Positions 1 to 7,369 of a stretch of DNA of 9,723 nucleotides are shown piece after piece. The notes under the pieces are model-generated. The model made no database searches. It saw only the letters and a list, made by a program, of their open reading frames with translations, and was not told where the DNA came from. Every line of letters starts with the position of its first letter. Position 1 is the stretch's first letter. Source of the DNA: Deltaproteobacteria bacterium (GTDB lineage Bacteria > Desulfobacterota > Dissulfuribacteria > Dissulfuribacterales > UBA3076); the NCBI GenBank assembly GCA_021159445.1, contig JAGGRV010000283.1, positions 1 to 9,723 of the forward strand. The letters run 5' to 3'. The position numbers and the translations under genes were made by a program.

Positions 1-582
1 GGTTCACAGTTTACCCTGAACCCGGTAGATATAACTTCTATTTCCGGTGATACTATGCAGTGTATTGACACATCATATTATTCCAGCCCAGAATTTCAGG
101 CAGCCCTTCTCGAAGCCATGGCATGTGTGCAAAGTTGTCAGGATGCAACCTGCATTATGTCATGTATGCCTGACCTTGGGCTTGGCAGTGCCTTTTCGCT
201 GGCATTTGAACTATATAACCCGGAAATCACTCCCATAGAGTTTATACTGCCGGCCGGCGCTTTTTTCGAAGCAAGCGCAGACGTACAACCCATGCTGATC
301 GGGGTTGATGAAATACTGACGGTATCTCCAGGAATTACGATTGTCTGCGTACCCACTTATTGCATGGATGGTTATGCTCATGCCCCTTCAGCAGAAGACA
401 CGTTTGCAATACCAGGATCAGGCATAGCTCAACAGGCTTGCATTGCTGAAATACTGGATCTGATAAGGGGTAAAACGGAAATCTCCCAGGCCGATTCACT
501 TATCATTCAGGACGCGGTATGGACCTGCATGGAAGATGGTTCCATAACAGAGGCCCAGCGGGCAGCTTTACAAAATTTGTGA
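1..582 (+). CDS. C-terminal part of an unrecognised, probably exported Cys-containing protein
   Basis: The reading frame is open from the first base of the window to a TGA at 580-582, so this is the 3' end of a longer gene. An internal ATG at 55 has no convincing ribosome site and need not be the start. The 193 visible residues contain a cysteine cluster at about residues 42-55 with the pattern C-x3-C-x4-C-x3-C. After it comes a beta-rich stretch with LPAGAFFEAS and QPMLIG, then a PTYCMDGYAHAPS segment. The last 60 residues look helical, with EILDLIRGK, LIIQDAVWTCMEDG and an AQRAALQNL end. Conserved-looking Pro/Gly turns and paired cysteines suggest a folded extracytoplasmic domain with disulfides, but the signal peptide would lie outside the window. 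I do not recognise the family and assign no function. It converges on argJ. Confidence 0.75.
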   Translation, partial: GSQFTLNPVDITSISGDTMQCIDTSYYSSPEFQAALLEAMACVQSCQDATCIMSCMPDLGLGSAFSLAFELYNPEITPIEFILPAGAFFEASADVQPMLIGVDEILTVSPGITIVCVPTYCMDGYAHAPSAEDTFAIPGSGIAQQACIAEILDLIRGKTEISQADSLIIQDAVWTCMEDGSITEAQRAALQNL

Positions 583-596
583 TTTTTTCTGGATAG

Positions 597-632
597 AGAA
601 TAATATTCTTGGCGATACGGAAACGATGCCAA
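597..632 (+). terminator. Weak AT-rich and bulged hairpins after the partial gene
   Basis: Two small inverted repeats follow the TGA at 580-582. The first is the 13-nt palindrome AGAATAATATTCT (597-609). The second is TTGGC(G)AT, 9 nt, ATGCCAA (609-632), with one bulged G. Neither is followed by a T tract. A T-rich stretch (583-589) lies before them, which is the wrong order for an intrinsic terminator. They may slow or end transcription of the upstream gene, but support is weak. Confidence 0.2.
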
Positions 633-642
633 TCCTGCCGTG

Positions 643-668
643 AGATCTAGGGGACGTCCCCTAGATCT
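643..668. repeat. Perfect 26-bp palindrome between convergent genes
   Basis: The 13-nt half AGATCTAGGGGAC is followed directly by its exact reverse complement, with no spacer and no mismatch. It sits 60 nt after the stop of the upstream gene and 30 nt after the argJ stop, which lies on the opposite strand. Immediately beside it (671-688) is a GC-rich run of GCGCGC and repeated CGAG units that sits in the argJ 3' untranslated region. A perfect dyad at a 3'-3' junction could be a bidirectional transcription end, a dispersed REP-like element or a protein-binding site. No T tract follows on either strand, so it is not a textbook intrinsic terminator. Confidence 0.85.
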
Positions 669-698
669 AAGCGCGCGCAGCGAGCGAGTGGCGAATTT

Positions 699-1901
699 TC
701 ATGTACGATAATCTGCGTTAATCCGCACGTAATCGGTTGAAAGGTCGCTGGTCAGAATACGGGCCTCTTCTTGCCCAAGACCCAGGTCCAAAACAACAGT
801 GAACTCTCCGGCAGCCATAACCTTCTTGGCCAGGTCCTCAGCCTCTTTGCCAACACCCATACCCATTCTCACAATTTCGATGTCATCAAAGGACAAACTG
901 ATCAGCCCCTGATCCAGGGGGAAACCCGCACGGCCTGCTGCAGCAAGAATTCGACCCCAGTTAGGGTCTTCCCCAAAGAAGGCCGTCTTCACGAGTGGCG
1001 ATCCGGCAACAGTCCGGGCTATCCTGTCTGCCTCATCTCCGGTCCTTGCTCCTTTTACGTCCAAGGTTACACACTTGGTCACACCTTCGCCGTCTATGAC
1101 AATTTGCCGGGCCAGGTCTTGTAGCAAATCTTTGAGTACAGCCTCAAGGGTCTCTCCGTAATTAACCTCGTTAATCTCTTTATTTCCGGCAAGACCGTTG
1201 GCCAGGGCCAGGACTGTGTCATTCGTACTGGTATCCCCGTCTATGGTAATCCGGTTAAACGTGTCTGATACGGTCCTTTCAAGCGCACCCCGCCACCAGA
1301 CCGGATCTACCTTTGCGTCTGACAGGACAAAGGAGAGCATTGTGGCCTGGGGTGGACCAATGTTCGGCCCTATCATACCTGCGCCCTTTGCCATGCCGGC
1401 AACGGTTACTTCTACACCCCCGACATCAATGTGCTTGATGGCTGTCTTCCGAACCGTATCCGTAGTGAGAATGGCATCTGCCACAGATTCCAGCCCATTT
1501 TCAGAAAGGCCCCTTACAAGTGCCGGTATGGCCTCTCTTATCCGTCCCATAGGAAGAGGTTGGCCTATCACGCCGGTTGACGAGACCATCACATCATCAG
1601 GGATTATGCCCATTTCCTTGGCTACGAGAGAGCAGATTTTGTGGACATCGGCTATACCATCATTGCCGGTGCAGGCATTTGCATTGCCGCTGTTTACCAC
1701 AACAGCCCTGGCATAAGGCCCGCCCCTGCTGAGACGATCAAGCCCTGCAAGGACCGGGGCGGCCCTTACCTCGTTTCTGGTAAATACGGCTGCCAAGACC
1801 GCAGGCTCATTAGAGGCTATTAGACCCAGATCGAGGCGTCCCTGATACTTGATGTTGGCTGAAACGGCTGAACCCTTAAAACCAGGGACCAATAAGTTCA
1901 T
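699..1901 (-). CDS. argJ: Glutamate N-acetyltransferase / ornithine acetyltransferase ArgJ
   Basis: ArgJ transfers the acetyl group of N-acetylornithine to glutamate, giving ornithine and recycling N-acetylglutamate in cytoplasmic arginine biosynthesis. Some members also use acetyl-CoA. The 400-residue protein has the expected length. The chain is made as a precursor that cuts itself before a Thr nucleophile; here the site is the Ala-Thr of QATMLS at about residues 186-187. Other family marks are VVVNSGNANACTG (68-79), SSTGVIGQ (108-114), MAKGAGMI (170-177), DGDTSTND (221-228) and the terminal NADYRT. The stretch between GAGMI and ATML reads GPNIGPPQ, a few residues longer than the usual APNM-type sequence. 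I chose the ATG at 1901 because it overlaps the secA stop as ATGA, has GGAAGG just upstream and places the conserved N-terminus correctly. An ATG at 1916 adds five residues inside the secA end. It is last in the run and probably translationally coupled to secA. Confidence 0.96.
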   Translation of the reverse strand: MNLLVPGFKGSAVSANIKYQGRLDLGLIASNEPAVLAAVFTRNEVRAAPVLAGLDRLSRGGPYARAVVVNSGNANACTGNDGIADVHKICSLVAKEMGIIPDDVMVSSTGVIGQPLPMGRIREAIPALVRGLSENGLESVADAILTTDTVRKTAIKHIDVGGVEVTVAGMAKGAGMIGPNIGPPQATMLSFVLSDAKVDPVWWRGALERTVSDTFNRITIDGDTSTNDTVLALANGLAGNKEINEVNYGETLEAVLKDLLQDLARQIVIDGEGVTKCVTLDVKGARTGDEADRIARTVAGSPLVKTAFFGEDPNWGRILAAAGRAGFPLDQGLISLSFDDIEIVRMGMGVGKEAEDLAKKVMAAGEFTVVLDLGLGQEEARILTSDLSTDYVRINADYRT

Positions 1902-4432
1902 TTCCTTCCACAACATTTCTTATACTTTTTCCCGCTGCCACAGGGACATGGGTCATTACGACCTACTTTCTGCCCCTTGCGCTTAACAGTCTTTGGCTTG
2001 TCATCGCCATCTCCACGGCCATAGCTCATGCTCTGCTGTTGCTTTCTGCGACGGGCTTCCATCTCTTCAGTTTCTCTTTCCCGCATGGGACGAATCCTGA
2101 GCAGGAGGCTTATAGATTCTTCTCTGAAGCGCTGGATCATGGCCATAAACATGTCATAACCCTCGCGCCTGTACTCCTGAAGTGGGTCTTTTTGGCCATA
2201 GCCTACCAGACCTATACCCTCTCTTAAATGGTCCATATTGAGGAGATGATCCTTCCACAAATTGTCCAGGGTCTGGAGGACTATGAACCTCTCCACCCGA
2301 GCCATTTCTTCATCGCCGAACAGGGTTATCTGGTTCTCATAGGCATGTCTTGCGACCGTGGCTATTTTTTCTTCCAGTGCCGCCTGATCAAGATCCTCTT
2401 TTTCTTCCTTGGGAATGTCCAGACGAACAGAAAACCGGCCAAGAAGACGTTCTTCCAGGGCCTTCCAGTCCCATTCTTCTGAAAGCCCTTTTTCATCCGT
2501 ATAGGTATCCACCAGATCTGCCGCTATATCATCAATAAAACCATACAGTTCCTCCCGCATATCTTTGCCGGTAAGTATCTGCCTCCGCTGGCTGTAAATC
2601 ACCTCTCTCTGCTTGTTCATTACGTCATCGTAATCAAGGAGGTGCTTTCTGATCTCAAAGTTGTGGGCCTCAACTTTTCGCTGGGCGTTCTCTATAGCCT
2701 TGCTCAGCATGGAGTGTTCAATAGGCTCTCCTGCATCCATGCCCAGCTTGTCCATGATTCCGGAGATGCGGTCTGATCCGAAGATACGCAGCAGATCGTC
2801 CTCCAGGGACAGGTAAAACCTGGAAGAACCAAGGTCGCCCTGACGGCCGGACCTACCCCTGAGCTGATTGTCTATCCGCCTTGACTCGTGGCGCTCGATA
2901 CTGAGGATATGCAGCCCGCCCATATCGGCCACGCCCTCGCCCAGGACTATGTCCGTCCCCCGGCCTGCCATGTTGGTGGCAATGGTAATCCGGCCTCTTT
3001 CCCCGGCATGGGCCACGATTTCCGCCTCCCTCTCGTGGTGCTTTGCGTTCAGGACTTCATGCTTGATTCCCAGGCGCTTCAGCATCTTTGAGAGCCGCTC
3101 TGAATTGTCCACGCTGGAGCTACCCACCAGGACAGGCCGACCCTGATCATGAAGGGATTTAATTTCCTTGACCGCGGCCTCGAATTTTTCCTTCTCTGTC
3201 CTGAAGACCACATCCGGATAGTCCTTGCGAATCATATCCATGTGGGTGGGGACTACAACCACATCCAGGTTGTAGATCTTCTGAAACTCCGCTGCCTCTG
3301 TCTCGGCAGTACCCGTCATGCCGGCGAGCTTTTCATACATGCGGAAAAAGTTCTGGAAGGTTATGGAAGCCAGGGTCTGGTTTTCACTCTCTATCTTTAC
3401 GCCTTCTTTGGCCTCAAGGGCCTGATGCAGTCCATCACTGTAGCGTCTTCCCGGCATAATGCGGCCTGTGAACTCGTCAACTATCACCACCTGTCCGTCT
3501 TTGACTAAATAATCTACATCCCTCTTGAACAGGACATGGGCCTTAAGGGCCTGTTGCACGTGGTGAAGGAGTTCGGCCTGGGCAGGATCATAGAGGTTTT
3601 TCACTCCCAGGAGCTTTTCGCACTTTTCCACACCCTCTTCAGTCAGACTGACAGCCCTAGCCTTTTCATCCACTGTAAAATCAGTTTCCCTATTCAGGTG
3701 CGGGCTGATTTGATTGACCCTGTAGTAAAGATCCGTAGAATCTTCGGATGGGCCGGATATGATGAGTGGGGTCCTGGCCTCATCAATGAGGATGCTGTCC
3801 ACTTCGTCTACTATGGCATAATGAAATTCCCGCTGGACCATGTCCTCCAAGGAGTACTTCATGTTGTCTCTAAGGTAGTCGAATCCGAACTCGTTATTGG
3901 TGCCGTAGGTCACATCGGCCCCATAGGCTGCTTTGCTCTCTGCATTCTGAAGACCATGGACTATTACCCCAACATCCAGGCCAAGAAAGCGATATACCTG
4001 TCCCATCCACTCCGAATCGCGGGTTGCCAGATAGTCATTAACAGTAACCACATGGACCCCGCGACCGGTAAGCGCATTCAGATAAACCGGCATTGTGGCC
4101 ACTAAAGTCTTTCCTTCACCGGTCTTCATCTCGGCGATTTTGCCCTGATGCAGCACAATCCCGCCCATGAGCTGTACGTCAAAGGGCCTGAGCCCCAACA
4201 CCCTGAGAGCTGCCTCCCGTGTAACGGCAAAGGCCTCCGGGAGCAATTCATCCAGAGACTCTCCCCGTTCAAGCCGTTCCTTGAACTTAGGGGTCTTTGC
4301 CTTGAGTTCTGCGTCAGACAAGGCCTTTATTTCTGATTCAAGAGAATTTATACGATCTACAAGGGGCTGTAGCTTCTTGACCTCCCTGCCGTGTTTGGTG
4401 CCAAACACCTTTGCAACTAAATCTACAAACAT
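1898..4432 (-). CDS. secA: Preprotein translocase ATPase SecA with C-terminal SEC-C zinc motif
   Basis: SecA is the motor that pushes preproteins through SecYEG using ATP. The 844 residues match the usual length. The N-terminal region contains RPFDVQLMGG (82-91). Walker A is MKTGEGKT (102-109), VNDYLATRDSEWM lies at 131-143 and Walker B is IVDEVDS (207-213). The preprotein-binding region follows, with MTGTAETEA, then the second nucleotide-binding fold with TNMAGRGTDI and the RGRSGRQGD arginine-finger segment. After a charged variable linker (about 790-820) the protein ends in a SEC-C motif with Cys829, Cys831, Cys840 and Cys841 (C-x-C-x8-C-C), which binds zinc and in other SecA proteins contacts SecB or ribosomes. 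The ATG at 4432 is preceded by GGAG ten bases upstream, inside the last codons of the GNAT gene. Only 4 nt separate the two genes, so coupling is likely. Confidence 0.98.
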   Translation of the reverse strand: MFVDLVAKVFGTKHGREVKKLQPLVDRINSLESEIKALSDAELKAKTPKFKERLERGESLDELLPEAFAVTREAALRVLGLRPFDVQLMGGIVLHQGKIAEMKTGEGKTLVATMPVYLNALTGRGVHVVTVNDYLATRDSEWMGQVYRFLGLDVGVIVHGLQNAESKAAYGADVTYGTNNEFGFDYLRDNMKYSLEDMVQREFHYAIVDEVDSILIDEARTPLIISGPSEDSTDLYYRVNQISPHLNRETDFTVDEKARAVSLTEEGVEKCEKLLGVKNLYDPAQAELLHHVQQALKAHVLFKRDVDYLVKDGQVVIVDEFTGRIMPGRRYSDGLHQALEAKEGVKIESENQTLASITFQNFFRMYEKLAGMTGTAETEAAEFQKIYNLDVVVVPTHMDMIRKDYPDVVFRTEKEKFEAAVKEIKSLHDQGRPVLVGSSSVDNSERLSKMLKRLGIKHEVLNAKHHEREAEIVAHAGERGRITIATNMAGRGTDIVLGEGVADMGGLHILSIERHESRRIDNQLRGRSGRQGDLGSSRFYLSLEDDLLRIFGSDRISGIMDKLGMDAGEPIEHSMLSKAIENAQRKVEAHNFEIRKHLLDYDDVMNKQREVIYSQRRQILTGKDMREELYGFIDDIAADLVDTYTDEKGLSEEWDWKALEERLLGRFSVRLDIPKEEKEDLDQAALEEKIATVARHAYENQITLFGDEEMARVERFIVLQTLDNLWKDHLLNMDHLREGIGLVGYGQKDPLQEYRREGYDMFMAMIQRFREESISLLLRIRPMRERETEEMEARRRKQQQSMSYGRGDGDDKPKTVKRKGQKVGRNDPCPCGSGKKYKKCCGRK

Positions 4433-4436
4433 ATAA

Positions 4437-4889
4437 TTAAAGCTCCACCAGCAGTGCTATTTCGTCACAATCCGGAAATTTTGGACACTTTATACAGTCT
4501 GCCCAGATTTTTTGGGGAAGTGAACTCTTGTCCACCAATTTGAACCCCAATTTCTCAAAAAATTTTGATTGGTACGTGAGGGTAAAGACCCGGTAAATTC
4601 CAAGAACAACGGCCTCTGAAAGGCTATGCTCCACAAGCTGTCTTCCCATACCCTTGGCCTGGTAGTCTTCGCGTACTGCCAAAGACTTCACCTCAGCCAG
4701 GTCTTCCCAACATATATTAAGGGCCACCACACCTACGATATTATCATCAGATGTCTGCATTACAGTATAGTCCCGCAGATGATCATATATCTCGCTGAGA
4801 GAACGCGGCAACAGCAAACCCTGATCTGCAAAGTGAGCAAGCAGGGCATGAATAGACCTTACATCTGATATCTTGGCTTTCCGTATCAT
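4437..4889 (-). CDS. argA: Short GNAT-type N-acetylglutamate synthase (ArgA-like, COG1246 type)
   Basis: This 150-residue protein is a single GNAT domain, probably acetylating glutamate with acetyl-CoA as the first step of arginine synthesis. The N-terminus IRKAKISDVRSIHALL is typical of GNAT beta1-alpha1. VVALNICWEDLAEVKSLAV (54-72) forms the core strands, QAKGMG (77-82) is the acetyl-CoA pyrophosphate loop, and TLTYQSKFFEKLGF (103-116) is the conserved end of the fold. The tail LPQKIWADCIKCPKFPDCDE (124-143) has three cysteines (C-x2-C-x5-C) and matches my memory of deltaproteobacterial short ArgA proteins. Classical ArgA is about 440 residues with an amino-acid-kinase domain, which is absent here. 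The ATG at 4889 lies 6 nt after the SPOR gene stop, with no strong Shine-Dalgarno sequence, so translation may depend on coupling. Occurrence beside argJ supports the assignment. A different small substrate cannot be excluded. Confidence 0.82.
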   Translation of the reverse strand: MIRKAKISDVRSIHALLAHFADQGLLLPRSLSEIYDHLRDYTVMQTSDDNIVGVVALNICWEDLAEVKSLAVREDYQAKGMGRQLVEHSLSEAVVLGIYRVFTLTYQSKFFEKLGFKLVDKSSLPQKIWADCIKCPKFPDCDEIALLVEL

Positions 4890-4895
4890 GATACA

Positions 4896-5504
4896 CTAGT
4901 CACATACGGGTACGACATAAGATCTCAAGTTATGTTTTTGGGCCAGCTTTTTTGCAGAGATGGTGGCCTCCTCAACAGAACCGTACTCCCCGAGATGGAC
5001 CCTATAGAAGACCCCCTTCTCAGGACCGAGGTCCGCCCTCCTGACTTTAGCTCGATAGCCCTTATCTCTCCACCTTCTGGCCTCTTTATTTGCCCGCTCT
5101 CTCTCTCTATAAGAAGCTATTTGCAACGCAAAGTATGTGCTCTTCTTCTTTGCCTTTTTGGTTTGGTACCCAGGCCGCTTAACATCATCCGTGTCACGCA
5201 CCTTCTTTTTAACTGATTCTTCCTCTGGCCCTGGCTGCTCTTTTTTCTTAGTATCCAGTGGAGTTACCTGAATTGTTTTTTCTGGAATTAGGGGAGTAAC
5301 TTCCTCTGCTTCAGGCACTACCCTTGCGACAACCTGGGTCTGGAGTGACTCATCCAGGCTGCGCCCAACCAGCTTCTGACCAACCCAGAAACCTAAGATA
5401 AACACCCACAGAAAAACACAAACAGTAGATACAGTCAGGGCGATAAGCCCTCCCCAACTTAACTGGAACTGTATTTTCCGACTTTTTTTTCTGATTCGAG
5501 CCAT
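4896..5504 (-). CDS. Single-pass membrane protein with C-terminal SPOR domain
   Basis: The 202-residue product starts with a basic cytoplasmic tail (MARIRKKSRK). A membrane segment follows at about residues 17-43 (LIALTVSTVCVFLWVFILGFWVG). Next is a charged Lys/Glu/Pro-rich linker (about 50-120) that is probably extended in the periplasm. A SPOR domain occupies about 122-200, with FALQIASYRERERANKEA, a DKGYRAKVRR strand, VFYRVHLGEYGSVEEA and a final SYVVPV. SPOR domains bind denuded septal peptidoglycan, so a cell-wall or division role is likely, as for FtsN- or DedD-like proteins. The exact role is unknown. I chose the ATG at 5504, which has GAGG about eight bases upstream. A TTG at 5510 would add two residues but has poorer spacing. 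It lies between argS and the argA-secA-argJ cluster. Confidence 0.88.
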   Translation of the reverse strand: MARIRKKSRKIQFQLSWGGLIALTVSTVCVFLWVFILGFWVGQKLVGRSLDESLQTQVVARVVPEAEEVTPLIPEKTIQVTPLDTKKKEQPGPEEESVKKKVRDTDDVKRPGYQTKKAKKKSTYFALQIASYRERERANKEARRWRDKGYRAKVRRADLGPEKGVFYRVHLGEYGSVEEATISAKKLAQKHNLRSYVVPVCD

Positions 5505-5528
5505 CTCCAAACCTCATGCTAAGCCCAT

Positions 5529-5552
5529 GGGGCAGACACGCAGGTCTGTCCC
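5529..5552. repeat. Intercistronic hairpin between argS and the SPOR gene
   Basis: GGGGCAGAC (5529-5537), a 6-nt loop and GTCTGTCCC (5544-5552) form a 9-bp stem with one imperfect pair. That pair is G-U if transcribed on the plus strand and A-C in the minus-strand mRNA. It fills most of the 55-nt gap after the argS stop. No T tract follows, so it more likely marks an mRNA processing or stability site, or partial attenuation, than a full terminator. Confidence 0.5.
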
Positions 5553-5559
5553 TACCGGC

Positions 5560-7227
5560 CTACATTTTTTCAGGTGCTGATACTCCCAGTAGCCCCAGAC
5601 CCTTGCGAAAAACCCTTCTTGTCACATCTGCCAGGAGAAGTCTGGCCTGAGTCAAATCCGGATCATCGGTGATAAACCGATGCCGGGTATAGTAGCCATG
5701 CAGTTGACCTGCCAATTCAGTAAGATAATAACTGACGCGATATGGCTCAAGGGCAAGAGCGGCATCAGCCACGAGACAGGGAAATGCATCCAGTTGCTTC
5801 AAAAGTTTAATATCCTCTGGGGTATTGAGGAGTGAGATATCAATATCCTGTGGTTTTGCAAGAGAAATTCCCTGCTCTCCAGCATTCCCGAAAACGCTTG
5901 AAAGCCTGGCATAAGCATATTGTACATAATAAACAGGGTTTTCCTGGCTCTGGCTTCTGGCAAGATCCAGGTCAAAGTCCAGGTGACTGTCACATCTGCG
6001 GGTCAAAAATATGAACCGCGCAGCGTCGCTACCCACGTCATCCAGCACTTCCCTCAAGGTCACAAACTCACCGGCCCTGGTTGACATGGCCTTAATCTTC
6101 CCCCCTTCCAGAAGGTTGACAAGTTGTACAAGAAGGACCTGCAATTTATCTTCCTTACAACCCAGTGCCTTTATTGCCGCCTTTACTCTTGCTACATATC
6201 CATGGTGATCAGCACCCCAGATATCAACCAGAAGGTCATATCCCCTCTCCAGCTTGTGTCTGTGATAGGCTATATCTGACGCAAAATAGGTAAGAACTCC
6301 ATTTGAACGCTTAACCACTCTGTCTTTTTCATCTCCCAGGGCGGTGGCCCTGAACCACAATGCCCCTTCTTCCTCGAACATGTAGCCTTTATCCTGTAAC
6401 TCCGAGATGGTGCTGTCAACCAGCCCGCTCTCATGAAGGGTCTTCTCACTAAACCAGTTATCATAATGGACCCCAAATTCTTCAAGATCTTTGCGGATGC
6501 CAGATGCTATGATCTTGACAGCAGTATCAATAAAAAATGTCAGGCAAGATTCAAGTGGCATGTCTAAATATTTGTCCCCTTCTCCTAAGGCAATGTTTGA
6601 GGCAATATCACGGATATAGTCCCCCTGATAATACTCTTCGGGAAATTCGACCTCATGCCCAAAATATTCCAAATATCGTAAGTAAACAGAGGCCCCGAGA
6701 GTCCTCATCTGATTTCCTATATCGTTGATGTAATACTCCCTTTCCACACTGAAACCAGCGGCCTTTAAGACCCTGGCCAGGGAATCACCAACGGCTGCGC
6801 CTCTGCCGTGGCCTACATGTAGAGGTCCTGTCGGGTTGGCACTCACAAACTCCACCTGAACCAACCGGCCATTACCAGCCGGGGACTCGCCGTAAGAATC
6901 TCCTGCATCCCAAATGGTCCGCAGGTTCTCCTGCCACCAAGTAGTAGCTACAAAAAAATTGAGAAAGCCCGGCCCTGCCACCTCAACCTTATCGAATAGA
7001 GGATTGGCCTCTAATATTTTGGCCAGACAACCAGCCAGCTCCCGTGGTGACCTCTTGGCATCTGAGGCAGTTATCAAGGCCAAATTGCTGGCGAAATCGC
7101 CATGGACTTCCAGCTTTGGAGGTACAACTTGATGTGATGCCGATAGAGGCACATCAGGAAGCACTCCTTCAGCAACACCCTGTCTATAGGCCCCCTCTAC
7201 AGCTTTCTGTATTCTGTTACGTAACAC
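5560..7227 (-). CDS. argS: Arginyl-tRNA synthetase
   Basis: ArgRS charges tRNA-Arg with arginine in the cytoplasm; it is a class I enzyme. From the chosen GTG it has 555 residues, the normal length. The N-terminal tRNA-contact domain contains HGDFASNLAL (42-51). The class I signature is ANPTGPLHVGHGRG (130-143), with the HIGH-type HVGH at 137-140. YYINDIGNQM (165-174) and DIWGADHHGYVARV (335-348) are family-specific. The KMSKS-type loop is KAMSTRAGEF (379-388), in the divergent form common in this family. The DALR anticodon-binding domain starts near NPVYYVQYAYAR (430-441), and the protein ends with LGLLGVSAPEKM. I chose the GTG at 7227 because AGGG lies six bases upstream and the protein then begins with the usual short helix. 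A TTG at 7284 would add a 19-residue Lys-rich extension with no clear ribosome site. It is the first gene of the minus-strand run. Confidence 0.96.
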   Translation of the reverse strand: MLRNRIQKAVEGAYRQGVAEGVLPDVPLSASHQVVPPKLEVHGDFASNLALITASDAKRSPRELAGCLAKILEANPLFDKVEVAGPGFLNFFVATTWWQENLRTIWDAGDSYGESPAGNGRLVQVEFVSANPTGPLHVGHGRGAAVGDSLARVLKAAGFSVEREYYINDIGNQMRTLGASVYLRYLEYFGHEVEFPEEYYQGDYIRDIASNIALGEGDKYLDMPLESCLTFFIDTAVKIIASGIRKDLEEFGVHYDNWFSEKTLHESGLVDSTISELQDKGYMFEEEGALWFRATALGDEKDRVVKRSNGVLTYFASDIAYHRHKLERGYDLLVDIWGADHHGYVARVKAAIKALGCKEDKLQVLLVQLVNLLEGGKIKAMSTRAGEFVTLREVLDDVGSDAARFIFLTRRCDSHLDFDLDLARSQSQENPVYYVQYAYARLSSVFGNAGEQGISLAKPQDIDISLLNTPEDIKLLKQLDAFPCLVADAALALEPYRVSYYLTELAGQLHGYYTRHRFITDDPDLTQARLLLADVTRRVFRKGLGLLGVSAPEKM

Positions 7228-7246
7228 CTTTTTCCCTTTTTCTGGA

Positions 7247-7306
7247 TCACTTTTCTTTCTCTGGTTCCTTTTTGCACCGTTCAAAGTATTGTTCGTAATA
7301 GTCCAT
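7247..7306 (-). other. Possible 19-codon leader ORF upstream of argS
   Basis: An ATG at 7306 opens a 19-codon frame that begins MDYYEQYFERCKK, is rich in Lys and Glu, and ends at a TGA (7247-7249), 19 nt before the argS GTG. AGAG lies a few bases upstream of the ATG, a weak ribosome site. It contains one Arg codon, so it does not resemble a classical arginine attenuator peptide. It may be a chance ORF. No terminator hairpin is seen between it and argS. Confidence 0.2.
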
Positions 7307-7340
7307 TATCTCTAACACAGAATTGATAATAGGCCCATGC

Positions 7341-7369
7341 AAAAAGCAGGGACATCGAGGTCCTTTTTT
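7341..7369. terminator. Candidate bidirectional terminator upstream of argS
   Basis: A 6-bp stem, AGGGAC (7348-7353) with GTCCTT (7360-7365), has a loop of ATCGAG and one G-U pair. It is flanked by an A tract on one side (7341-7345) and a T tract on the other (7364-7369), so either strand would give a hairpin plus U-rich tail. On the minus strand it would end transcription from the Cys-rich ORF before argS. The stem is short, so strength is doubtful. Confidence 0.35.

Noticed and set aside
671..690. Similarity of the GC-rich CGAG run to viral terminal-repeat words
   Set aside because: Only short simple words match. The setting is an ordinary bacterial gene junction with no viral genes.
1198..1716. 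172-codon plus-strand frame inside argJ
   Set aside because: It is antisense to well-conserved ArgJ motifs and has a low-complexity Ser/Thr/Pro composition typical of a shadow frame.
1902..1916. Upstream ATG start for ArgJ at 1916
   Set aside because: It lies within the SecA zinc-motif codons with no clear ribosome site, while the ATG at 1901 forms an ATGA overlap and has GGAAGG upstream.
3536..4105. 189-codon plus-strand frame inside secA
   Set aside because: It lies wholly antisense to highly conserved SecA coding sequence and encodes no recognisable domain; it is a shadow frame.
7228..7284. N-terminal extension of ArgRS from a TTG at 7284
   Set aside because: The added 19 residues are Lys-rich and unlike the family, and the GTG at 7227 has a good ribosome site at proper spacing.
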